The notes under the pieces were generated by a model that was not told the DNA's origin, did not search any database, and saw nothing but the letters and a program-made list of their open reading frames with translations. DNA of 64,000 nt from Pseudonocardia abyssalis. Lineage in GTDB: Bacteria > Actinomycetota > Actinomycetes > Mycobacteriales > Pseudonocardiaceae. Numbering within the stretch: the first letter of the stretch is position 1; the number at the start of each line of letters is the position of its first letter. Shown here piece after piece: positions 27,950 to 35,414 of the stretch. Made by a program: the position numbers and the translations under genes. The stretch is taken from NCBI RefSeq assembly GCF_019263705.2, contig NZ_JADQDK010000001.1, positions 5,022,001 through 5,086,000 on the forward strand, given 5' to 3'.

Positions 27950-28164
27950 GAGCCGCGCGACGGCGGCGCGGAGCTCGACGGCCCCGACGACCTCGACCTC
28001 GACGTCGGCGTCGGCGTCGGCGTCGAACCGCCCGAGGTCGGCCGCCATGCCGTGCCACGACCACGACCCCACGACGAGCCGGCGGCGGTCCGGCCCCAGC
28101 CCCTCGACGATCCCGTGCGTCCTCCGACCGGTCCGCCGCCGATGACGATCACGTCGTAGCTGCT
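27950..28164 (-). pseudogene. Fused remnants: flavoprotein N terminus and WYL-regulator C terminus
   Basis: On the minus strand, 28164-28114 reads SSYDVIVIGGGPVGGRT, the FAD-binding start of mercuric-reductase/lipoamide-dehydrogenase type flavoproteins. Immediately afterwards, in another frame, 28111-27950 reads IVEGLGPDRRRLVVGSWSW, then HGMAADLGRFDADADADVEV and EVVGAVELRAAVARL. I recognise this as the last 50 residues of WYL/DeoR-type regulators. A microrepeat of gac/gtc codons expands the usual FDADVEVVG. Neither gene is complete. Confidence 0.55.
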
Positions 28165-28196
28165 GTTCCGGCGCGCCGGTGGAGTGGGCGCTCATG

Positions 28197-28772
28197 TCAG
28201 CTCCTCCCCGCGTCGCGGCCGAGGCGCAGTGCCGAGACGAGGAAGAAGACGCCGCCGAGCAGGGCGTAGCCCGCGATGCCGGCCAGCGACCCCGTGGCGC
28301 TCGAGGCCATGACGACGAAGGAGGCGCCGGCCAGTACGGAGAGGGAGCCGCTGGCGATCATCGCCCACCGTCCGCCGAGTCCGCGGCGCCGAAGGGCGAC
28401 GGCGAGCTGGACGCCCCCGGCGACGACGGCCCAGACACCCCATACCCGCAGGACCGCCGGGACACCCGAGGTGACGGCGACGGCGAGCCCGATCGCGGCG
28501 AGCGCGCCGAGGGCGACGGTGGCGTACGGACCCGCGGCGGCCCCGGTCGCGGTCGCCCGCGACGAGCGGAGGTCGACCACGGCGGCGGCCACGTCGAACA
28601 GCGGGTAGATCACGAGCAGCACCGCGGTGAGCGGGCTGATGCTCGATGCGTTCAGGACCAGCAGGACCGCCCAGACCAGCGCGAATCCGAAACGCACGAG
28701 GTGGAGCCGCCGCAATGCGGGCGCGGCACCGGCCAAGGGCCGTCTCCGACTGGCCACGTGAGAGCTCGACAT
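28197..28772 (-). CDS. HdeD/DUF308-like membrane protein
   Basis: A 191-residue protein with six predicted helices: FGFALVWAVLLVLNAS, LTAVLLVIYPLFDVAAAVV, YATVALGALAAIGLAVAV, VLRVWGVWAVVAGGVQLAVAL, WAMIASGSLSVLAGASFVVM and LAGIAGYALLGGVFFLVSALRL. The paired helix/GWGxLxGx pattern is that of DUF308. A very strong GGAGGAAG lies three bases before the ATG at 28772. It is divergent from a TetR gene, and the gap holds two matching palindromes, so it is the probable TetR target. Confidence 0.82.
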   Translation of the reverse strand: MSSSHVASRRRPLAGAAPALRRLHLVRFGFALVWAVLLVLNASSISPLTAVLLVIYPLFDVAAAVVDLRSSRATATGAAAGPYATVALGALAAIGLAVAVTSGVPAVLRVWGVWAVVAGGVQLAVALRRRGLGGRWAMIASGSLSVLAGASFVVMASSATGSLAGIAGYALLGGVFFLVSALRLGRDAGRS

Positions 28773-28788
28773 GCTTCCTCCAAGTAGA

Positions 28789-28856
28789 AAGACCGTTCTT
28801 CCTTGTGGTGGGCACCCTGCCACCCGGCCGCTGCCCATGCAAGACCGATCGTTCTT
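28789..28856. promoter_or_regulatory. Paired TetR-type operators AAGACCG/CGTTCTT
   Basis: The site at 28841-28856 (aagaccgatcgttctt) is an inverted repeat with a single mismatched pair. The site at 28789-28800 (aagaccgttctt) carries the same outer arms with the central atcg removed. One lies 18 bp before the TetR start and the other 17 bp before the DUF308 start, so each covers one of the divergent promoters. Site 1 lies just above the DUF308 Shine-Dalgarno sequence. Confidence 0.65.
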
Positions 28857-28873
28857 TCTGCTACCGTCACGTC

Positions 28874-29518
28874 GTGAGTCCGGCGCCACGTACGACCTCC
28901 GACATCCCTGCGGCCAGCCCCGACGGGGGCTCGACGGCAGGGCCAGGACGGTCCGAGGCGCGCGAGCGGCTGCTGTCCACGGCCAGCGGGCTGTTCTACC
29001 GCGAGGGGATCCGGGCCGTCGGGGTCGAGCGGATCGTCGCCGAGACCCCGACCACGCGCGCCACGTTCTACCGGCACTTCCCCTCGAAGGAAGCCCTCGT
29101 GGTCGCCTACCTGCACGGCGTCGACGTCCACACCCGAGGCGTCGTGCACGAGGCCATCCGGTCCGCGGCCTCGCCGGGCGACGCCGTCCGTGCGATCGGT
29201 ACCTCCCTCGTGGGCGATCTGTCCCGGCCCGAGTTCCGGGGGTGCGCGTTCCTGAAGGCGGCGGCCGAGTTCCCCGACTCCGAGAACGCCGTGCACCGGG
29301 TCGTGGTCGACCACCGCACCTGGTACGTCGCCACCCTCACCGACCTGTTCACGCAGGTCTTCGGGAGCTCACCGCGGCGAGGGAGGCCGGAGCACGCTGC
29401 CCAGCACTTCCTGATGATGCGCGACGGAGCCATGGCCGGAGCCCACCTCGACGGCGCCACCCACGTCGGCGCGGCGTTCACCCGCGGACTCGAGGGTCTG
29501 CTCACGCTCCTCCACTGA
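28874..29518 (+). CDS. TetR-family transcriptional regulator
   Basis: A 214-residue regulator. The N-terminal HTH is in RERLLSTASGLFYREGIRAVGVERIVAETPTTRATFYRHFPSKEALVVAYL (about 30-80) and an all-helical ligand domain follows. The C-terminal part resembles the TetR_C subgroup with CAFLKAAAEFPD. The GTG start at 28874 is 18 bp from an operator-like palindrome. It is divergent from a DUF308 membrane protein, which is the likely regulated gene. Confidence 0.9.
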   Translation: MSPAPRTTSDIPAASPDGGSTAGPGRSEARERLLSTASGLFYREGIRAVGVERIVAETPTTRATFYRHFPSKEALVVAYLHGVDVHTRGVVHEAIRSAASPGDAVRAIGTSLVGDLSRPEFRGCAFLKAAAEFPDSENAVHRVVVDHRTWYVATLTDLFTQVFGSSPRRGRPEHAAQHFLMMRDGAMAGAHLDGATHVGAAFTRGLEGLLTLLH

Positions 29519-29762
29519 GTCGCCCGTTCCGCTCCGGATACCCGAACGGCCCGGACCGGATGGCCCCCGGGGGCACTTCAGCGTTCCCGTGCCCCGCCCC
29601 ACCCGCGCCCACATCGGGGAACTCCTCCCCGCCGGTGACGGCGCGGGTGTCACTGCTCCGACTGCGGCGGTGCGGTTCCCAGAACCTTCACAGAACCGGT
29701 CGACAGGCTCGGTCACGAGCGGGCCGTCCGGGTCCGCCGCACACCGACCCGAACGAGGCCCC
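29519..29762. other. Intergenic stretch, no gene seen
   Basis: A 244-bp gap between the TetR gene and a small membrane protein. A short inverted repeat (ggttc-cca-gaacc, near 29677) is followed by cagaaccggt and could be a weak operator or promoter element for the downstream gene. No coding frame has recognisable content. Confidence 0.4.
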
Positions 29763-30194
29763 GTGAACCGTCCCGACACCACGAACCGTCAGCACTCCGA
29801 GCGCCGGACGGATGGCCTGCGCCTGGCCGGCATCGCCGGGGCGGTCCTGGCCCTCGCCGTCTCGGTCATCCACGTGCTCGACCAGGGCGGGCTGACCGCG
29901 ATGAAGGACCCCGCCTACCTCGGCTACGGCTACTGGGTCCTCGAGCTCGCCGGTCTGGTGTGCGCGGTCCTGCTCCTGACCCGCTCCCGGTCGGGGTGGC
30001 TGCTCGCGATCGGAGTCGCCGCCGGACCGCTGCTCGGGATCGTCGTCAGCCGCAGCGTCGGCCTGCCCGACGCCACCGACGACATCGGCAACTGGACCGA
30101 ACCCCTCGGCGTGCTCGCCATGGCCGTCGAGACCGCGCTGCTCCTGCTCGCCGTCGCCGTACTCGCCCGGGTCCGCGCCCGTTCGGCCCGCTGA
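29763..30194 (+). CDS. Small four-helix membrane protein, unknown family
   Basis: A 143-residue protein from GTG 29763. Four predicted helices: LAGIAGAVLALAVSVIHVLDQ, YGYWVLELAGLVCAVLLLT, GWLLAIGVAAGPLLGIVVSR and LGVLAMAVETALLLLAVAVLA. The pattern with HVLDQGG after helix 1 and GNWTEPLG before helix 4 recurs in actinobacterial membrane proteins of unknown role. The upstream in-frame region to 29589 has no such character. Confidence 0.75.
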   Translation: MNRPDTTNRQHSERRTDGLRLAGIAGAVLALAVSVIHVLDQGGLTAMKDPAYLGYGYWVLELAGLVCAVLLLTRSRSGWLLAIGVAAGPLLGIVVSRSVGLPDATDDIGNWTEPLGVLAMAVETALLLLAVAVLARVRARSAR

Positions 30195-30202
30195 GCCGCG
30201 CC

Positions 30203-30318
30203 GTGGCCACCCACACCTCGACCCGGGAACTGCTGAACAAGGTCCCCAGGTCACCCTCTGGCTCTGGCTGATCAAGATCTTGTGCACCACCGTCGGCGAG
30301 TCCGCCGCCGACTTCCTC
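30203..30318 (+). pseudogene. DUF347 membrane protein, N-terminal fragment with frameshift
   Basis: From GTG 30203 the frame reads VATHTSTRELLNKVP. After a one-base slip at about 30246 it continues QVTLWLWLIKILCTTVGESA, then ADFL. This is the start of the COG4705/DUF347 membrane-anchored family. In the unshifted frame a stop occurs within seven codons. The sequence then passes directly into an unrelated UppP fragment, so roughly 90 percent of the gene is missing. Confidence 0.7.
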
Positions 30319-30325
30319 GTTGTCG

Positions 30326-30571
30326 ACCTCGGTCGTCGGGGCAGTCCCGATCGGCGTGGTGGGCCTCGCCGCCCGAGACATCGTCTCCGGCCCGTTGCGC
30401 GACCTGTGGGTCGTCGCCGTCGCTCTCACCGCCTGGAGCGCGGTGACGTGTGTCGCCGAACTCGTCGCCACCCGGAAACGGGCCGAGGGCGACATCCGCC
30501 TGCGCGACGCGCTCGTCGTCGGGGCCGCCCAGTGCGTCGCCCTGGTCCCCGGGGTGTCCGGTCGGCGCGGC
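30326..30571 (+). pseudogene. uppP: Undecaprenyl-diphosphatase (UppP/BacA) internal fragment
   Basis: About 80 codons in one frame match the middle of UppP: SVVGAVPIGVVGLAARDIVS, LWVVAVALTAWSAVTCVAEL and ALVVGAAQCVALVPGVS. In intact enzymes the last is followed by RSG, part of the catalytic PGxSRSG motif; here it reads SGRRGR and stops. The amino-terminal Glu-rich motif and the final helices are absent. The fragment joins the DUF347 remnant at its left and is overlapped at its right by an antisense remnant. Confidence 0.78.
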
Positions 30572-30584
30572 CGGTGACGTTGGC

Positions 30585-30839
30585 GAAGCCGAGATGGGTG
30601 GACAGGGGGCACGCCGAGCACAGGCAGATCAGCCGGCCCGGTGACGGGACCTCGGCCCGGTCGTCGTAGGCCCACCGCTCGTGCGCCTCCGGTGACCGCC
30701 TCGTGCGTGATTCTCGGTCGCTCCGCAGGCTTCACACCGCTGCTGGGCCCGGCGGGTGATCATGCGGCGGAGTTGCTCCCAGTCCTGTCGGCTCACGCAG
30801 GTCCGGACACTGGTGAGCCAGCACGATCGCGGGACCATG
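30585..30839 (-). pseudogene. HNH-like zinc-ribbon protein, frameshifted
   Basis: From ATG 30839 the frame reads MVPRSCWLTSVRTCVSRQDW, then EQLRRMITRRAQQRCEACGATE. After a frameshift near 30680 it continues EAHERWAYDDRAEVPSPG, then RLICLCSACPLSTHLGFANV. This is the Cys-x2-Cys...His-Glu-x-Trp-x-Tyr-Asp-Asp...Cys-x2-Cys...His pattern of a small HNH-like family common in actinobacteria. Here the second pair ends CSAC-P-LSTH. One indel makes it non-functional unless it is a sequencing error. Confidence 0.65.
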
Positions 30840-31206
30840 TCGACGAACAGCCCGGCCCCGGACGCGCGGTCCCCCCGGGAGCAGGTCAGGCACGGGTGGA
30901 TGGGCGGCCCGGTGGCGCAGCGCCGCTGTCGGCGGCCTCCGGTCGTACCATCGCCCGGCGGTCTGGTCCGAGCGGGCGCCGACGGCTTTCGCGGCGTCCT
31001 TCTCGGCACCTGGCACGTCCGGGTACACCCGGCCGGCCCGCTCCGCTGCGGGCGGGGTCGTGCTGGGTGCTCGACCATCGGTGGTCCCCGGTCGCTCGAC
31101 GCCACGAGTCCGGTTGGAGGGTCGCATCGACCCCGATGCAAGGCCGGCCGCCCGGCAGTCGCATCCGACCCGACAGGGCACTCATCGATCTCGGCGAGGA
31201 ACCTGG
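30840..31206. other. Gene-free stretch next to the arsenic region
   Basis: These 367 bp hold several overlapping open frames, but none has a recognisable domain, a good start signal or plausible composition. Given the remnants to the left, this is likely decayed coding sequence that I cannot identify. Confidence 0.4.
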
Positions 31207-32070
31207 TCAGCCCGTGATCCCGGTCCGGTCGTCGGCTCTGCGCCGTTCGAGGAAGACCGTGTCGCGCCAGACTCCGTGATGCTGGCCGATGCGTTCGCGG
31301 AGGCCAAGGGTGCGGTAGCCGGCGGACTGGTGCAGCGCCAGGCTGGCCCGGTTCTCGGGGAAGATGCTGGTCTGCAGCGTCCAGAGTCCGGCGTCGTCGG
31401 CTGCGTTGACCTGTCGGTGGATGAGTGTTCTTCCGACGCCGCGGCCGCGGAGACCGTCGCCCACGTAGATCGAGGTCTCGGCGACTCCGGCGTAGACGGG
31501 CCGGGTGGAGACGGCCCGTGCGGCGGCGAAGCCGGCGACCCGGCCGTCGATCTCGGCGACCCAGCGGTGCGCGGGCAGCCAGGCGTCGTCGAGTGCGTCG
31601 CGGGTGGGGACCTCGGTCTCGAAGGTCGCGTGTCCGGTGGCGATCCCCTCGGCGTAGATCCGGCGGACATGCGTCCAGTCACCGGGTTCGAGTGCTCGGA
31701 CGTCGACGTCGGCCGGGAGGTCCTCGGGGCAGCAGGGGCGGGGGGCGAGCATCCCCATGACGGCGTCGGCAGCGTGCGGTAGACCGGTGCAGCAGGCCGG
31801 GTTCACCGAGATCAGGGTCGCGGTGCGGTCCTTGCGCAGGTGCACGAAGCCGACGTCGGCGAGCTTGCGCACGTGGTGTGAGCAGGTGGACTGGCTGATG
31901 CCGAGCTGCTCGGTCAGCTCCCCCACCGTCACTGCCCGCCCCGCGACCGCCACGGCGTGGAGCAGGCGGACCCGCATGGGTTCGGCCAGGCACGCGAACC
32001 ACTCCGCGTAGGTGCTCGCATCGGCCGGCGCCAACTGCACGGCCGGCGGGGTCCCCAGCGATGTCGTCAT
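31207..32070 (-). CDS. ArsR-type regulator fused to GNAT acetyltransferase (ArsN-like)
   Basis: A 287-residue fusion. Residues 20-95 are an ArsR winged helix (FACLAEPMRVRLLHAVAVAG, then LTEQLGISQSTCSHHVRKLADVGF). Residues about 122-285 are a GNAT domain of the phosphinothricin/arsinothricin acetyltransferase kind (YAEGIATGHATFETEVP, acetyl-CoA loop GLRGRGVGRTLI, NRASLALHQSAGYR). The linker has two Cys pairs (C93-C94, C113-C114), possible As(III) ligands. ArsN1 N-acetylates arsinothricin. Divergent from an ArsO-like flavoprotein across three copies of one palindrome. ATG 32070 chosen because the palindromes lie upstream of it. Confidence 0.85.
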   Translation of the reverse strand: MTTSLGTPPAVQLAPADASTYAEWFACLAEPMRVRLLHAVAVAGRAVTVGELTEQLGISQSTCSHHVRKLADVGFVHLRKDRTATLISVNPACCTGLPHAADAVMGMLAPRPCCPEDLPADVDVRALEPGDWTHVRRIYAEGIATGHATFETEVPTRDALDDAWLPAHRWVAEIDGRVAGFAAARAVSTRPVYAGVAETSIYVGDGLRGRGVGRTLIHRQVNAADDAGLWTLQTSIFPENRASLALHQSAGYRTLGLRERIGQHHGVWRDTVFLERRRADDRTGITG

Positions 32071-32079
32071 GCTCCGAGT

Positions 32080-32153
32080 ATCGACGCCTGTCGATGGTTG
32101 CGTCAATCGATGCCCGTCGATACAGTCCGCACCGTGAATCGACCGTCATCGAT
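32080..32153. promoter_or_regulatory. Three ArsR-type operators ATCGAY-N4-RTCGAT
   Basis: Copy 1, 32080-32095, is a perfect inverted repeat (atcgac-gcct-gtcgat). Copy 2, 32106-32121 (atcgat-gccc-gtcgat), and copy 3, 32138-32153 (atcgac-cgtc-atcgat), have one mismatched pair each. They fill the gap between the ArsR-GNAT and ArsO-like starts. A nearly identical site (15 bases of agreement or near agreement with copy 1) lies upstream of the arsR operon at 36880-36895, suggesting one shared regulon. Confidence 0.8.
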
Positions 32154-32165
32154 GAAGGAGTGAGG

Positions 32166-33512
32166 ATGAGCGTGGACGAGCTTCCGGTGGTCGTCGTGGG
32201 CGCTGGCCCGGCCGGCTTGGCCGCGGCTGCGCAGGCGGTGGACCGGGGATTGCCGGTCGTCGTGCTCGAGGCCGGGCCGTCGGCCGGGACCGGGGTACGG
32301 GAGTGGCATCACGTGCGGCTGTTCTCCCGGTGGGGCGAACTGGTCGCGCCGGCCGCGGAGAAGCTCCTGGCGCCCACCGGATGGAGGTTCCCCGACGCCA
32401 AGGCGTACCCGACCGGTGCGGAGTGGGCGGAGTCGTATCTGCAGCCGTTGGCCGACGCACTCGGTGACCGGGTGCGCTACGGCGCCCGGGTGGTCGGGGT
32501 CGCGCGCCGCGGCTGGGACCGGTTGGTCGACCAGGCCCGCGACACCGAACCCCTCAGCGTTCGTGTCGCCACCGCCGATGGTGAGGAGCGCATCCTCGCG
32601 CGGGCCGTGATCGACGCGTCCGGGACCTGGTCCGTGCCGAGCCCGCTCGGTGGTGACGGCCTCCCGGCACTGGGCGAGTCGGCAGCGGCCGACCGCATCA
32701 CCTACCGCGTGCCGGACCTGACCGATCCCGACGTGCGTCAGCGGTACGCGGGCCGGCGGATCGCGCTCGCGGGCAGCGGCCACTCGGCGCTGACCGCACT
32801 GGTCGCGTTCGCCGAGCTGGCCGAGCAGAACCCGGGCACACACGTCCAGTGGCTGCTGCGCCGCGCCGCGATCGGCACCACCTTCGGAGGCGGCGACGCC
32901 GATCAGCTCCCCGCCCGTGGCGCGCTGGGGCTGCGCGCCGCCGAGGCCGTCCGCGCCGGGCGGGTCACGACGGTGACCGGCTTCCGTACCGCGGGCGTCG
33001 ACCGCGACGACGACGGCCGACTGGTGCTGTCGTCGTTCGGGGACCGGCAGCTCGACCCCGTCGACGAGGTCGTCGTCCTCACCGGGTTCCGTCCGGACCT
33101 GAGCTGGCTCTCCGAGGTACGTGTCGACCTCGACCCGGTGCTGCAGGCCCCGCGCGAACTCGCCCCGCTGATCGATCCGAACGTGCACTCCTGCGGCACG
33201 GTGTACCCACACGGTGCCCGCGAGCTCACCCAGCCCGAGCCGGGGTTGTTCCTGGTCGGCATGAAGAGCTACGGGCGCGCCCCCACCTTCCTCGCGCTCA
33301 CCGGCTACGAGCAGACCCGCTCGGTGGTGGCCGCGATCGCCGGCGACCGGGCCGGGGCCGACCGGGTCGAGCTGGTCCTGCCCGAGACCGGGGTCTGCGG
33401 TGGCGCCGGGCTCGTCGACGCACCCGCCGACGACGACTCCGAGACCGCCGCAGGATGTTGCGGACCGGTGGAGCCGCTCTCGATCGGGGGCCGGTCCGGG
33501 GCGGCAGGCTGA
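32166..33512 (+). CDS. FAD/NAD(P)-binding oxidoreductase, ArsO-like
   Basis: A 448-residue flavoprotein. The FAD motif VVVVGAGPAGLAAAAQA is at the N terminus. A second Rossmann motif GRRIALAGSGHSALTALVAF is at about residue 198. The Phe-Arg-Pro-Asp-Leu (TGFRPDLSWL) and GMKSYGRAPTFL segments are shared with flavin-binding ArsO-type monooxygenases of arsenic operons. The tail carries a Cys pair (AAGCCGPV) and another Cys (TGVCGGAG) that might bind arsenicals. The ATG at 32166 is preceded by GAAGGAG. Divergent from the ArsR-GNAT gene; biochemical role of ArsO is not established. Confidence 0.82.
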   Translation: MSVDELPVVVVGAGPAGLAAAAQAVDRGLPVVVLEAGPSAGTGVREWHHVRLFSRWGELVAPAAEKLLAPTGWRFPDAKAYPTGAEWAESYLQPLADALGDRVRYGARVVGVARRGWDRLVDQARDTEPLSVRVATADGEERILARAVIDASGTWSVPSPLGGDGLPALGESAAADRITYRVPDLTDPDVRQRYAGRRIALAGSGHSALTALVAFAELAEQNPGTHVQWLLRRAAIGTTFGGGDADQLPARGALGLRAAEAVRAGRVTTVTGFRTAGVDRDDDGRLVLSSFGDRQLDPVDEVVVLTGFRPDLSWLSEVRVDLDPVLQAPRELAPLIDPNVHSCGTVYPHGARELTQPEPGLFLVGMKSYGRAPTFLALTGYEQTRSVVAAIAGDRAGADRVELVLPETGVCGGAGLVDAPADDDSETAAGCCGPVEPLSIGGRSGAAG

Positions 33513-33530
33513 CGGAACACTGCCGTCGGC

Positions 33531-33874
33531 GAACGCCGACACGGCGGAGCCGGGCGCGCTGTCCGGCGCCGGCCTTCGCCGTGTGCTGGTGGTCCTGTGC
33601 GTCACCGAGGTCACCAGCTGGGTGTTGTACGTGCTCGATGCTCGCCGGCGCGACCCGAGGGGTCTTCACCCTGCTGCAGGCCACCGCGATCAGCGACCGC
33701 TGGGGGTCGACCCACGGCGGCCGGATCGCGACCGCGCTGTCCCCCTGGGCCGGCGCGGTCCTGGCCACCGCGCTGGGCGGCTACCCACTGGTGTTCGCCC
33801 TGCTGGCCGTCATCGCCGCAGTCGCCGCCGTCCTCGCGGCGGGCAGCATTCCGCGGACGCCGAACGCCGCCTGA
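33531..33874 (+). pseudogene. MFS transporter remnant of the ars region
   Basis: The sequence reads LRRVLVVLCVTEVTSWVLYV in one frame, the first helix of an MFS transporter. Near 33640 it switches to a second frame: TRGVFTLLQATAISDRWGST, then HGGRIATALSPWAGAVLATA and LGGYPLVFALLAVIAAVAAV, the last two helices. About 300 residues are missing between them. Intact genes of this type follow ArsO-like flavoproteins in actinobacterial arsenic clusters, so the operon has lost its exporter. Confidence 0.7.
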
Positions 33875-33881
33875 CGGGCCG

Positions 33882-34298
33882 CTACGTGCCCTGGACCGGG
33901 ACGAGTTCGTGCAGCAGCTGCCGAACGCGGCCGTCGATGTCGTCGCGGACCAGGCGCATCCGCTCGACGCCGTCGATGCCCCGCTCGGAGGGCTCGTCGG
34001 TGTCCCAGTTGCGCAGGTCGGTGCCGGGAGGGACGTCGAGCTGTGCCTCGCGGCCCAGCGTCACCACGACATCGACACCTGCGAGAAGCGCCGGATCGAC
34101 GGGCTTCGGAACCTCGCCGGACATGTCGGCGCCGACCTCGGCGAGCACCTGCACCGAGAGCGCGTTGATCGACGAACCGGGCCGGGTCCCCGCGGAGTGG
34201 GCGACGACCCGTCCGTCCGCGGCGTGGCGCATCAGCCCGGCCGCCATCTGGGACTTGCCGCCGTTGCGGACGCAGACGAACAGCACCGACGGGGTCAT
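33882..34298 (-). CDS. arsC: Single-cysteine arsenate reductase (mycothiol type)
   Basis: A 138-residue LMW-phosphatase-fold protein. The P-loop reads [15 protein letters not shown], with Lys in place of the usual Arg. C9 is the only cysteine in the protein. This is the pattern of Corynebacterium ArsC1/ArsC2, which reduce arsenate through an arseno-mycothiol adduct using mycoredoxin rather than an internal disulfide cascade. The start overlaps the stop of the upstream arsC (ATGA). Last gene of the five-gene ars operon. Confidence 0.85.
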   Translation of the reverse strand: MTPSVLFVCVRNGGKSQMAAGLMRHAADGRVVAHSAGTRPGSSINALSVQVLAEVGADMSGEVPKPVDPALLAGVDVVVTLGREAQLDVPPGTDLRNWDTDEPSERGIDGVERMRLVRDDIDGRVRQLLHELVPVQGT

Positions 34299-34711
34299 CG
34301 GGCGGTCAGCTCGGCCAGGAGCCCGCGCACACGGGCGTCGATGTCGTCGCGGATCGGGCGGATCTCCGCTGCCGCCTTGCCTGCGGGGTCGGTGAGGTCC
34401 CAGTCGAGGTACCGCTTGCCGGGGAAGACCGGGCAGGCGTCGCCGCAGCCCATGGTGATCACGACGTCGGCGGCCTCGACGGCGTCGGTGGACAGCTTCT
34501 TCGGGATCTCGTGCGACAGGTCCAGCCCGATCTCGGACATGACCTCGCGGACGGCGGGGTTGACGGTGTCGGCGGGTGCGGACCCGGCGGAGGTGACCCG
34601 CACCGAGCCCGCGGCGTGGTGCGCCAGCAGGGCGGCGGCCATCTGCGAGCGACCGGCGTTGTGGACGCAGACGAACAACACCTCGGGGACGGTCATCGAA
34701 TCCTCGGTCAT
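34295..34711 (-). CDS. arsC: Arsenate reductase, thioredoxin-coupled type
   Basis: A 138-residue arsenate reductase. The P-loop [19 protein letters not shown] has canonical Cys-x5-Arg-Ser. The downstream [14 protein letters not shown] provides the Cys pair for the disulfide relay. IPKKL and [11 protein letters not shown] match the S. aureus pI258-type/ArsC family. It converts As(V) to As(III) for export by Acr3. Both ends overlap neighbouring arsC genes by four bases, showing translational coupling. Confidence 0.92.
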   Translation of the reverse strand: MTEDSMTVPEVLFVCVHNAGRSQMAAALLAHHAAGSVRVTSAGSAPADTVNPAVREVMSEIGLDLSHEIPKKLSTDAVEAADVVITMGCGDACPVFPGKRYLDWDLTDPAGKAAAEIRPIRDDIDARVRGLLAELTAR

Positions 34712-35361
34712 CGTGCGGCTGGGACGAGCTCGGCGAGCAGCACCCGGACCCGGCGCTCGATCTCGTCACGGATGGGTCGGACGTCGTCGACGGCGAGTCC
34801 GGCGGGGTCGTCGAGGACCCATTCCTCGTAGCGGCGCCCGGGAAACACCGGGCAGGCGTCACCGCATCCCATGGTGATCACCGCATCCGCAGCGCGGACG
34901 ATCTCGTCGGTCCAGGGCTTCGGGTACTCCGCGGAGATGTCGATCCCCCGCTCGGCCATGGCGGCGACCGCGGCCGGGTTGACCGACGTGCCGGGTTCGG
35001 ACCCGCCGGACCAGGCGATGGCCCGGTCGCCTGCGAGGTGGGTGAAGAAGCCCAACGCCATCTGCGAGCGGCCGGCGTTGTGGGTGCACAGGAACAGCAC
35101 CACCGGCCGGTCGTCGCCGCTGCGGCCCTCGATCTTGGCCAGGGCCCGCAGCTGTTGGCGGGCGAACTTCTCCGCGAGCAGCGGCAGGTAGTTGAGCACG
35201 ACCGCGCGGCCGGCGAACTCGTCGTAGGAGGCATGCAGGAACCGTTCGATGGTCTCCGTGCCGAAGGTGCCGTCGAACTGCCGGGCGAGGTTGCCCGCGG
35301 CGGTCTTCAGGGCGAGTCGCTGGTCGATGGACAGGGTGTCGCGGTGCCAGGTGCTGGTCAC
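34708..35361 (-). CDS. arsC: Arsenate reductase with N-terminal three-helix domain
   Basis: A 217-residue protein. The N-terminal part ([20 protein letters not shown], then [14 protein letters not shown]) is the small helical domain known from CgArsC1'-like enzymes. The C-terminal LMW-phosphatase domain has [18 protein letters not shown] and [16 protein letters not shown]. In Corynebacterium glutamicum, ArsC1' couples to thioredoxin. GTG 35361 is chosen since it begins the helical domain and has GAGGAAG about nine bases upstream. It is 53 bp downstream of acr3. Confidence 0.88.
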   Translation of the reverse strand: MTSTWHRDTLSIDQRLALKTAAGNLARQFDGTFGTETIERFLHASYDEFAGRAVVLNYLPLLAEKFARQQLRALAKIEGRSGDDRPVVLFLCTHNAGRSQMALGFFTHLAGDRAIAWSGGSEPGTSVNPAAVAAMAERGIDISAEYPKPWTDEIVRAADAVITMGCGDACPVFPGRRYEEWVLDDPAGLAVDDVRPIRDEIERRVRVLLAELVPAAR

Positions 35362-35414
35362 GACGGCCTTCTTCCTCAGGGGGCTTCCGGACGGGCTGGT
35401 GGACGGAGCGGGGC

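Noticed and set aside
28646..28873. A longer N terminus for the TetR gene
   Set aside because: It would run through both operator palindromes and into the DUF308 gene; GTG 28874 begins the protein sensibly.
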